Shown piece by piece: positions 1 through 4,835 of a DNA stretch of 5,610 nucleotides. The stretch is from Caldora sp. SIO3E6 (GTDB lineage Bacteria; Cyanobacteriota; Cyanobacteriia; Cyanobacteriales; Coleofasciculaceae). Within the stretch, counting starts at the first letter, position 1, and each line of letters begins with the position of its first letter. Both the position numbers and the translations under genes were made by a program. The stretch is taken from NCBI GenBank assembly GCA_010672185.1, contig JAAHHL010000351.1, positions 1,454-7,063 on the forward strand, given 5' to 3'. The notes beneath the pieces were generated by a model. It worked only from the letters and a program-made list of their open reading frames with translations, was not told where the DNA came from and did no database searches.

Positions 1-1118
1 ATGGCGCTACAGTGAATACCTCTACCTTGGGAGTTGGGGATTCAGGTACGGTGAGAATTATAGCTAACGATTCGGTGCGGTTGGATGGAGAAACTAGCAA
101 TGGAGCTTCTAGTTCTATAACCAGTCAAGTGCTTTCTGGAGCCGAGGGAAATTCAGAGGGAATTGAACTAACAACTTCCTCTCTGGAACTAACTAATAGC
201 GGTACAGTGTCTGCCTCTACTTTTGGAGGAGGAAGTGCAGGCAACATCGTAGTGCGGAATTCTCAATCTATCTTCCTTAGCAAAAATAGCTCCATTTCCA
301 CTGCCGTTGAACCTGGAGCACTCGGCATTGGTGGCGATATCAATATCAAAACCAACTCCCTCACCCTAGAAAATAATTCCCAAATCTCGGCTCGGAGTCA
401 AGGAATAAAAAGAGCTGGCAACATTAACCTCAACGTCTCAGAAACCTTAACCGCTACCGACAGCGATATTACTACCTCCAGCACTCAATCTGCCGGAGGT
501 GCCATCGATATCACTGCCCAAGATATTCGCTTACGAGGTGACAGCGACATCACCACCAGTGTCTTCAGCGGTGCTGACAACGGCGGTGATATTACCATTA
601 CCACCGATTCCTTTATTGCTTTTGCCGACAGCGACATCTTAGCCTTTGCTCGTGATGGCAGAGGAGGAGATATTACCTTCCTTACCCCCATCTTCTTCGG
701 CTTCGCCTACCGTCCAGCTCCCAAAGGCATTGACCCTGCTACCTTAGATCTTAATAACCGAGTCGATATCAATGCTAGTGGAGCCATCGATGGAGCCATT
801 ACCTTACCCAACCTCGACTTTATCACCAACAGCCTGACAGACTTACAGGACAATCTAATCGACACCGACACTCTATTAGCCAATAGCTGCATTGTCCGAA
901 CCACTCCGCGAGAGGGCTCATTCACCATCACCGGTGGAGGCAGCTTACCCTCTCGTCCCGGAGAACCTTCATCCTCGCCTTATCCTACAGGAGTGGTACG
1001 CATTATACCAAGTGAGAGTCCCATACGTCCTTGGCAAAAAGGAGACCCAATTATTGAAGCAACAGGGGTGTATCAACTGCCAGATGGACGGTTAGTAATG
1101 GCGCGGGAATGTAGTTAG
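1..1118 (+). CDS. Filamentous-haemagglutinin-like / S-layer-family exoprotein, C-terminal part (5' end outside window)
   Basis: The reading frame is open from the left edge (first full codon at position 3) to TAG at 1116-1118, giving about 371 residues. The GTG at 12 is an internal valine, not a start. The visible part is low in complexity, rich in G, S, T, N, D and I, with recurring 'GGDI.I' / 'AGNI.V' strands and 'ISxxx' turns (residues 77-82, 108-112, 136-140, 191-196 and 218-222, counted from 12). This is typical of a right-handed beta-helix. The end has the tail seen in large cyanobacterial exoproteins: a 'DTDTLLANSC' segment near residue 284, a Pro/Ser/Gly-rich linker, then 'EATGVYQLPDGRLVMA'. 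Two cysteines (about 293 and 367) flank this tail. Family knowledge: such proteins carry an N-terminal haemagglutination-activity domain and cross the outer membrane through a TpsB/FhaC-type pore. Neither that domain nor a partner gene is in the window. Adhesion or surface function is inferred. Confidence 0.8.
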   Translation, partial: GATVNTSTLGVGDSGTVRIIANDSVRLDGETSNGASSSITSQVLSGAEGNSEGIELTTSSLELTNSGTVSASTFGGGSAGNIVVRNSQSIFLSKNSSISTAVEPGALGIGGDINIKTNSLTLENNSQISARSQGIKRAGNINLNVSETLTATDSDITTSSTQSAGGAIDITAQDIRLRGDSDITTSVFSGADNGGDITITTDSFIAFADSDILAFARDGRGGDITFLTPIFFGFAYRPAPKGIDPATLDLNNRVDINASGAIDGAITLPNLDFITNSLTDLQDNLIDTDTLLANSCIVRTTPREGSFTITGGGSLPSRPGEPSSSPYPTGVVRIIPSESPIRPWQKGDPIIEATGVYQLPDGRLVMARECS

Positions 1119-1146
1119 GTGTTAAGTGCTCTTAGGTTTTAGGTGC

Positions 1147-1322
1147 TGGGCGGGTTTTGATCCTAATATTCAGGTCAAATGTCCTAAATTTGCGTTAACC
1201 AGGGGGTGGCGTTGGGCGGGTTTTGATCCCAATATTCAGGTCAAATGTCCTAAATTTGCGTTAACCAGGGGGTGGTGTTGGGCGGGTTTTGATCCTAATA
1301 TTCAGGTCAAATGTCCTAAATT
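1147..1322. repeat. 66-bp direct tandem repeat, about 2.7 copies
   Basis: Copies lie at 1147-1212, 1213-1278 and 1279-1322 (the last is 44 bp). Each begins TGGGCGGGTTTTGATC. The two full copies differ at only two positions, so the expansion looks recent or homogenised. The unit length is divisible by three, so a frame stays open through all copies, but I see no convincing gene. The sequence after the last copy holds AAACCCGCCC (1329-1338), the exact inverse of the GGGCGGGTTT that opens each copy. The array therefore looks like a small inverted-repeat element whose left part was multiplied. Confidence 0.9.
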
Positions 1323-1328
1323 ATCCCT

Positions 1329-1367
1329 AAACCCGCCCCTACAAATCCCTACAAATCGCCCCTACAG
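1329..1367. repeat. Interspersed-repeat remnant with CCCCTACA-type motifs
   Basis: AAACCCGCCC is followed by a 10-bp direct repeat CCCTACAAAT at 1337-1346 and 1347-1356, then CGCCCCTACAG. The GTAGGGGCG/CGCCCCTAC motif also forms the left ends of the two repeats at 3841 and 4506, which suggests a related family. No gene is visible between 1119 and 1531. Confidence 0.6.
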
Positions 1368-1387
1368 TTGTACGGAATTTTATTCCT

Positions 1388-1401
1388 AATTATCAATTAT
1401 C
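1388..1401. repeat. Heptameric short tandem repeat (AATTATC x2)
   Basis: Two exact copies of AATTATC are followed by AATTC. Read on the minus strand, this stretch would encode the last residues (LIIDN) of the small membrane protein if the MITE at 1422-1548 were removed. Confidence 0.6.
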
Positions 1402-1421
1402 AATTCTTCACCAATCTCATC

Positions 1422-1548
1422 CAATACTGCTCGGTTAGTAAAGTTCAATCCCTGTTGATCCCCCCTAACCCCCCTTCGTAAGGGGGGAACAAGAGCCCCC
1501 CTTTTTCAAGGGGGGTTGGGGGGATCAATTCTTAACCGAGCAGTATTG
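1422..1548. mobile_element. 127-bp MITE-like foldback element with 16-bp TIRs and 10-bp target-site duplication
   Basis: The ends are perfect inverted repeats: CAATACTGCTCGGTTA at 1422-1437 and its exact reverse complement at 1533-1548. Immediately outside lies CAATCTCATC at 1412-1421 and again at 1549-1558, a 10-bp direct duplication as left by transposition. The interior has nested C-rich/G-rich palindromes: GATCCCCCC at 1457 pairs with GGGGGGATC ending at 1526, and smaller hairpins lie at about 1469-1486 and 1496-1517. It is too short to encode a transposase, so it must have been moved in trans by an unidentified DDE-type enzyme. It inserted into the 3' end of the minus-strand gene beside it and supplies that gene's present stop codon. 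Confidence 0.9.
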
Positions 1549-1810
1549 CAATCTCATCAAGTCTATCGTTGGCATCTTTGGAAAATTTGAGACAATAACT
1601 AGTCGATGCCAAACCCCCAGTAGCGGTGATAGTCCCTTCATTAGCTTTACCTAAAAGGACGAGACAAACTCCAGCAAAACTAATCAAAATACAGCTTGTG
1701 GTGGTGACAAGAGCCAAGTTGAAACTCTGACGAGCTTGGCGTAATCGTTCTTGGACAATCATCAGTTCAATTGTAGAGTCACAGTTGGGGATAAGTTTGT
1801 CGTTCGTCAT
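1532..1810 (-). CDS. Small two-TM protein, cyanobacterial TRADD-N-associated membrane domain type, C-terminus altered by MITE
   Basis: The product has 92 residues. A short polar N-terminus (1-17) leads to a conserved-looking helix 'ERLRQARQSFNLAL' (21-34). Two membrane segments follow, about 31-53 and 57-75, joined by a 'GKANEG' turn. The end is 'KDANDRLDEI' (78-87). This pattern (RLRQAR.SFNLAL, a glycine-rich second helix, KDANDRLD) matches what I recall of the cyanobacterial TRADD-N-associated 2-TM family. No catalytic residues are seen, so it is probably a membrane anchor or partner. Residues 88-92 (AILLG) and the TAA stop come from the MITE. Deleting the element and one target copy restores a frame ending 'DEIGEELIIDN', a 95-residue protein. 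A weak AGG lies about 10 nt before the ATG at 1810. The gene is divergent from the TRADD-N-like gene at 2080, consistent with a functional pair. Family assignment is from memory of the pattern, not a search. Confidence 0.75.
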   Translation of the reverse strand: MTNDKLIPNCDSTIELMIVQERLRQARQSFNLALVTTTSCILISFAGVCLVLLGKANEGTITATGGLASTSYCLKFSKDANDRLDEIAILLG

Positions 1811-1883
1811 TTTTGTTTTACCTAAATTCGATACTTCTAATGTGACTCTAAATCCCTGAAACTTAGACTAGACAATGATTGAA

Positions 1884-1912
1884 TTGCCAATAACTTGTGC
1901 TTTCTCTATGAT
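1884..1912 (+). promoter_or_regulatory. Candidate sigma70-type promoter for the HTH/TRADD-N/pentapeptide gene
   Basis: TTGCCA (1884-1889) and TATGAT (1907-1912) each match consensus at five of six bases and are separated by exactly 17 bp. Transcription would start near 1919, leaving a leader of about 160 nt before the ATG at 2080. That leader carries a HIP1 site and a heptamer duplication. Confidence 0.45.
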
Positions 1913-1941
1913 TGTCCTATGCCTCGGTTATGGTGGAGTAA

Positions 1942-1949
1942 GCGATCGC
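1942..1949. other. HIP1 octamer (first of four in the window)
   Basis: GCGATCGC occurs at 1942-1949, 3773-3780, 4492-4499 and 5113-5120. This highly iterated palindrome is strongly over-represented in many cyanobacterial genomes and supports the host assignment. The copies at 3773 and 5113 lie inside coding sequence; that at 3773 encodes part of the 'PGDRS' tail of the pentapeptide protein. Confidence 0.95.
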
Positions 1950-1962
1950 TCTCAAGAAAAAA

Positions 1963-1976
1963 GGCAACAGGCAACA
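1963..1976. repeat. Heptameric short tandem repeat (GGCAACA x2)
   Basis: Two exact GGCAACA units are followed by a purine-rich run (GGGGAAGAAGGGAAAA) in the leader of the gene at 2080. They match the heptanucleotide tandem-repeat style seen at 1388 and 4801. Confidence 0.6.
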
Positions 1977-2079
1977 GGGGAAGAAGGGAAAACGATTTAA
2001 CTTGTTTCTTCCACTCTTAGCAGGTTACATTCATAACTGTTGCAGCTACACCTGTGGGGGTTTTTCCATATCTCAGACT

Positions 2080-3804
2080 ATGACGGACAATAGCCGTAGC
2101 AACAAAAAGAAGATAACGATCCGTGCATCTCCAGCAGGAGTAGAGAAAGCCGAGAAAGCTTTGATACGTCTGGGATTGGATTCAAAAACCAATTTCGCGA
2201 AATCTCGGCTTTTGTCGCGCAGTACAGTGACAAAATTTTTTACTTGTAAACCGATTCAGGTTGATACATTTAAGACAATCTGTTCTGAATTACAATTAAA
2301 TTGGCTAGAAGTTACGGAAATCTCAGGAGAGGAGACTCATCAGGGTTTAGAGAAGTCTGATTGCCGACGGTTGGAGTCCAATGAGGAGACTAAGGGAGGT
2401 CAACCAATGCAAGTGCTTAAGCGTCAAGTAACTGTTCTAGAAAAAGAAAGTCAGCAAACTAAGGCGGTTATTACCTTGGAAGGGGACATAAATTCACCCC
2501 CTAATCTTGCAATCCTAGCATTAACCCTCAAAACCTATTCAGGCCATACTATTAAAATAATTGACATTCAAGAAGGCAGTATTAAAATCACCGTTGAGGG
2601 TTCTCCGGAGGATATTGAAAAACTCTTATCGAACTTTCAAGCAGGAGAAATCCAGGAATTAGAAGGTTTCCCGGTTGAGGACATACAAGTTTTGAGTGAA
2701 AGCTCAGAGGATGAGGAAAACAATGATAAGAGTGATAAATGGCGTCTAGTCCGGGAAATTGTTAATCAAGGAGCTAGACATCGTAACCTGCGATATGCTG
2801 ACCTGAGTGATGCCGACTTGAGTGGTGCTGACTTGAGTGGTGCCTTTCTGTTGTATTCAGATCTGAGTGATGCCAACTTGAGTCTTGCTAACCTGAGTGA
2901 TGCCAACCTGAGTTATGCCGATCTGTACGACTCAGATCTGAGTGATGCCAACTTGAGTCGTGCTAACCTGAGTAATGCCAACCTGAGTTATGCAGATCTG
3001 TACGACTCAGATCTGAGTGATGCCAACCTGAGTAATGCCAACTTGAGTAGTGCCAACCTGAATGACGCAGATCTGAGTGATGCCAACCTGAGTCGTGCCA
3101 ACCTGAATGGTGTCAGAATAAATGAGCAAACAAAAATTGATAAAAAATGGCGTCTAGTCTGGGAAATTGTTAATCAAGAAGCTAGACATCGTAACCTGAG
3201 TAGTGCCAACTTGAGTAGTGCCAACTTGAGTAGTGCCAACTTGAGTAGTGTCAACTTGAGTAGTGCCAACTTGAGTAGTACCAACTTAATTGGTGCTGAT
3301 CTGAGTGATGCCAACCTAATTGATGCGGACCTGAGGTTTACCAACCTGAATGGTGCAAGAATAAATGAGCAAACAAAAATTGATAAAAAATGGCGTCTAG
3401 TCTGGGAAATTGTTAATCAAGGAGCTGGGAATCGCAACCTAAGTAATGCCGACTTGATTAAAGCCAACCTAAGTGACGCCAACCTTATTTTTGCCAACCT
3501 AAGTGACGCCAACCTTATTTTTGCCAACCTGAGGTCTGCCAATCTGAGGTTTGCCAATCTGAGGTTTGCCAACCTGATTCGTGCCAATATGAGTGATGCC
3601 GACTTGAGGTTTACTAACCTAAGTGGTGCTAACCTAATTGGTGCTAACCTAATTGGTGCTAACCTAATTGGTGCTGATGTGAATAAGGCTCGGTTTAAAG
3701 ATAATTCAGGACTCACTGAAGAAATGAAACTTGACTTGAAACGACGCGGAGCTATCTTTGAGGACTCTCCAGGCGATCGCTCTGAAGTTTTAAGCCGTCG
3801 CTAA
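2080..3804 (+). CDS. HTH - TRADD-N-like - pentapeptide-repeat protein (574 aa)
   Basis: The ATG at 2080 is chosen because the HTH starts soon after it. A longer frame from TTG at 2002 adds 26 residues unlike the family, and neither start has a clear ribosome site. Domains: residues 11-78 form an XRE-like helix-turn-helix (KITIRASPAGVEKAEKAL, then LLSRSTVTKFFTCKPI) of the type found at the front of cyanobacterial NACHT/AAA/effector proteins. Residues 79-125 are a charged linker. Residues 126-206 (VITLEGD, then EGSIKITVEGSPEDIEKL, then GFPVEDIQVL) look like a TRADD-N-like alpha/beta adaptor domain. An acidic linker (207-218) leads to pentapeptide repeats (A[N/D]LSx) at about 236-345, 372-425 and 452-535. 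Each block is opened by a 'KWRLVxEIVNQ' cap helix at 220, 356 and 437. The tail 'GLTEEMKLDLKRRGAIFEDSPGDRS' region (544-568) is typical of cyanobacterial pentapeptide proteins. No catalytic domain is visible, so it is best seen as a regulator, adaptor or scaffold. It is divergent from the TM gene at 1532. A defence or cell-death role is inferred. Confidence 0.82.
   Translation: MTDNSRSNKKKITIRASPAGVEKAEKALIRLGLDSKTNFAKSRLLSRSTVTKFFTCKPIQVDTFKTICSELQLNWLEVTEISGEETHQGLEKSDCRRLESNEETKGGQPMQVLKRQVTVLEKESQQTKAVITLEGDINSPPNLAILALTLKTYSGHTIKIIDIQEGSIKITVEGSPEDIEKLLSNFQAGEIQELEGFPVEDIQVLSESSEDEENNDKSDKWRLVREIVNQGARHRNLRYADLSDADLSGADLSGAFLLYSDLSDANLSLANLSDANLSYADLYDSDLSDANLSRANLSNANLSYADLYDSDLSDANLSNANLSSANLNDADLSDANLSRANLNGVRINEQTKIDKKWRLVWEIVNQEARHRNLSSANLSSANLSSANLSSVNLSSANLSSTNLIGADLSDANLIDADLRFTNLNGARINEQTKIDKKWRLVWEIVNQGAGNRNLSNADLIKANLSDANLIFANLSDANLIFANLRSANLRFANLRFANLIRANMSDADLRFTNLSGANLIGANLIGANLIGADVNKARFKDNSGLTEEMKLDLKRRGAIFEDSPGDRSEVLSRR
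2734..3684 (+). repeat. Coding repeat array: three cap-plus-pentapeptide modules with 15-bp minisatellites
   Basis: The cap-helix DNA recurs at 2734, 3136 and 3379. Copies two and three share an identical 64-bp stretch (3115-3178 and 3358-3421), offset by 243 bp (81 codons). Within blocks, 15-bp or 30-bp units recur: six near-identical TTGAGTAGTGCCAAC units at 3196-3285; an exact 30-bp duplication at 3466-3495/3496-3525; AATCTGAGGTTTGCC twice at 3541-3570; AACCTAATTGGTGCT three times at 3631-3675; and a 75-bp offset duplication around 2911/2986. All are multiples of three, so the frame is kept. Confidence 0.9.
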
Positions 3805-3840
3805 CCCACTTCCTGCTCAAAAAGTAGCATTTGCGGGAAA

Positions 3841-3965
3841 TGTAGGGGCGAAGCATTTGGGCGATAATTTAAGAGCAAGCACGAAATGCATTCTATCCAA
3901 ATGCTTCGCCCTGATGCTAACCCATAAGACCCATATTTCGCCCTACAGTACCTAATGCCCTCAGG
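3841..3965. repeat. Interspersed palindromic repeat, copy A
   Basis: It starts TGTAGGGGCGAAGCATTTGG. A perfect 15-bp stem pairs 3846-3860 with 3897-3911 around a 36-nt loop, and TTCGCCCTACA ends at 3947, roughly inverting the left end. Its first 65 bp match copy B (4506-4570) with two differences. Similarity continues more loosely past 3947, so the right boundary is approximate. It lies just downstream of the stop at 3804, and its hairpin could also weakly terminate transcription. No flanking duplication is obvious. Confidence 0.8.
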
Positions 3966-4069
3966 GTGAAGCCTTCAACAAGGCGGATATAGACTAATTT
4001 ATCCAATACTTTAGATGGTTTCTGCTTGATGATATAGATGCAGGTATTAGTATCTAGTAAAAATCTCAT
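3917..4069 (-). pseudogene. Truncated VapC-type PIN toxin remnant
   Basis: The ATG overlaps the vapB stop as ATGA (4066-4069), the usual translational coupling of vapBC pairs, with a GAGAGG-type ribosome site just upstream inside vapB. The frame runs only 50 codons. Its first 25 residues (MRFLLDTNTCIYIIKQKP, then SKVLDKL) are a clear PIN-domain start, including the first metal-binding Asp (D6). After about codon 26 similarity stops, and the frame continues through unrelated sequence into interspersed repeat copy A, ending at TAG 3917-3919. Intact VapC toxins are about 130 residues and need further acidic residues that are missing here. No remainder of the toxin is found before the stop of the gene at 3804, so that part was deleted. 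As it stands the product cannot be an active ribonuclease. Confidence 0.8.
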
Positions 4070-4296
4070 TCGAGAGCCTCTCTAACCTCTAGATCAGGTT
4101 GTTCTCTGCTTTCCATGAAGTCTTCAGAGAAAAGTTCTAAGCTATCAAACAAGGTCTCCCAAGGGTTGTCTTTGGAGATGAGGACAACAGCACTGCCGAT
4201 CTTTTTAATGTAAACTTCATTACCCTGGAACTGGAATTCTTTGGGCAAAGCTACAGTTTGATGATGATCACTAATCAATAACTTGGCAATTTTCAT
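4066..4296 (-). CDS. vapB: VapB-type (AbrB-fold) antitoxin, toxin partner lost
   Basis: The product has 76 residues. The start is the ATG at 4296, because AGGAG lies 8 nt upstream (4305-4309); an in-frame ATG at 4317 has no such site. The N-terminus (MKIAKLLIS...TVALPKEFQFQGNEVYIKKIG) is the swapped-hairpin AbrB/MazE-like DNA-binding domain. The rest (SKDNPWETLFDSLELFSEDFM, charged tail) is the toxin-binding part of VapB antitoxins paired with PIN toxins. In the family the protein binds its own promoter and neutralises VapC. Here the toxin is a stub, so this is an orphan antitoxin. The usual 'QAVRLPKEF' reads 'QTVALPKEF': the arginine in the DNA-binding strand is alanine, which may show relaxed selection. 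Two direct copies of an interspersed repeat bracket the locus. Confidence 0.88.
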   Translation of the reverse strand: MKIAKLLISDHHQTVALPKEFQFQGNEVYIKKIGSAVVLISKDNPWETLFDSLELFSEDFMESREQPDLEVREALE

Positions 4297-4304
4297 GCTC
4301 TTAG

Positions 4305-4309
4305 CTCCT
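4305..4309 (-). promoter_or_regulatory. Ribosome binding site deciding the vapB start
   Basis: On the minus strand AGGAG ends 8 nt before the ATG at 4296. It lies downstream of the alternative ATG at 4317, so the shorter 76-residue product is favoured. Confidence 0.75.
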
Positions 4310-4330
4310 ACCAACATAATGTACTCCAGC

Positions 4331-4359
4331 GTTGGGTTACGAAGAAAGCTACACCCAAC
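4331..4359. repeat. Small inverted repeat GTTGGGT ... ACCCAAC
   Basis: GTTGGGT (4331-4337) and ACCCAAC (4353-4359) form a 7-bp stem around 15 nt. It lies just upstream of vapB and resembles common cyanobacterial intergenic repeats. It could be in the vapB promoter/operator region, but I see no strong promoter there. Confidence 0.55.
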
Positions 4360-4430
4360 CTACTTATTCCGCCATTGTAGCTGTGTTGCGCCACTACAGT
4401 AAGATCAGCCCAGAGTGTAAAAATTGTAGT

Positions 4431-4447
4431 GGGAGCATCTTGCTCCC
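4431..4447. repeat. Hairpin GGGAGC-ATCTT-GCTCCC
   Basis: A perfect 6-bp stem with a 5-nt ATCTT loop. The same architecture with a different stem sequence occurs, inverted, at 4686-4702, pointing to a structured repeat family. There is no strong T-run, so a terminator role is not supported. Confidence 0.65.
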
Positions 4448-4505
4448 TTTGGTGCAGATTTGGTATAGTCTACCAACCAAAAAACACAGATGCGATCGCA
4501 CTCAA

Positions 4506-4652
4506 TGTAGGGGCGAAGCATTTGGGGGATAGTTTAAGAGCAAGCACGAAATGCATTCTATCCAAATGCTAGGCTAATGCCGAGCTTCGCTAACGCCCTG
4601 ATGCTAACCCATTAGCCCAATATTTCGCCCTAAAGTAGCTAACATCCCTACA
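4506..4652. repeat. Interspersed palindromic repeat, copy B
   Basis: It has the same orientation as copy A at 3841 and begins TGTAGGGGCGAAGCATTTGG. Its first 65 bp differ from copy A at two positions. Relative to A it has a net 22-bp insertion (extra sequence between 4571 and 4595) that interrupts the right arm of the palindrome. The right part again matches A (CCCTGATGCTAACCCAT, then ATATTTCGCCCTA) and runs to about CCCTACAG at 4652. With copy A it forms direct repeats around the vapB/vapC remnant. Confidence 0.8.
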
Positions 4653-4685
4653 GTGTGTTCAACGCAAGTTGTCTCGTAGACAATG

Positions 4686-4702
4686 ACAGGCAAGATGCCT
4701 GT
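4686..4702. repeat. Hairpin ACAGGC-AAGAT-GCCTGT
   Basis: A perfect 6-bp stem with loop AAGAT, which read on the minus strand is ATCTT, the loop of the hairpin at 4431. From 4703 to 4800 I see only AT-rich sequence with no gene, repeat or clear terminator. Confidence 0.65.
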
Positions 4703-4800
4703 TCCACAAGATTGTTGTTATTGATTCAGTATACTTTTATATATAAGCGCACACCTTACCCATTGTGAAATAATAATATCAGAAAACAATAGCAAAATCA

Positions 4801-4835
4801 ATTCCCAATTCCCAATTCCCAATTCCCAATTCCCT
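4801..4835. repeat. Heptameric short tandem repeat (ATTCCCA, about 5 copies)
   Basis: Four exact ATTCCCA units (4801-4828) are followed by a fifth with one change (ATTCCCT). The last unit runs into the minus-strand stop codon of the aminopeptidase (4834-4836). This is the cyanobacterial STRR style, and copy number probably varies between strains. Confidence 0.9.

Noticed and set aside
485..931. Minus-strand ORFs (485-691 and 707-931) and the plus-strand ORF 892-1095
   Set aside because: They lie within the strongly supported exoprotein frame, have biased shadow-like composition, and match no family.
1147..1322. CRISPR-like array
   Set aside because: The 66-bp copies are directly adjacent with no unique spacers, and no cas genes are present.
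1126..1389. 87-codon plus-strand ORF across the 66-bp repeats
   Set aside because: GTG start with no clear ribosome site. The frame stays open only because the repeat unit is divisible by three, the end is repeat sequence, and the product is not recognisable.
1457..1526. Rho-independent terminator in the C/G-rich palindromes
   Set aside because: The stems are internal parts of the MITE-like foldback element and lack a proper T-run on a supported transcript end.
2002..2079. Upstream TTG start extending the pentapeptide protein by 26 residues
   Set aside because: The extra residues are unlike HTH-first family members, and TTG is a rare start. The ATG at 2080 fits the domain boundary better.
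3417..3716. 99-codon minus-strand ORF rich in 'RLANLRLA' repeats
   Set aside because: It is the antisense reading of the pentapeptide minisatellites.
4332..4532. 66-codon plus-strand ORF
   Set aside because: It runs through a small inverted repeat, the ATCTT hairpin, a HIP1 site and the start of repeat B; no family resemblance and no ribosome site.
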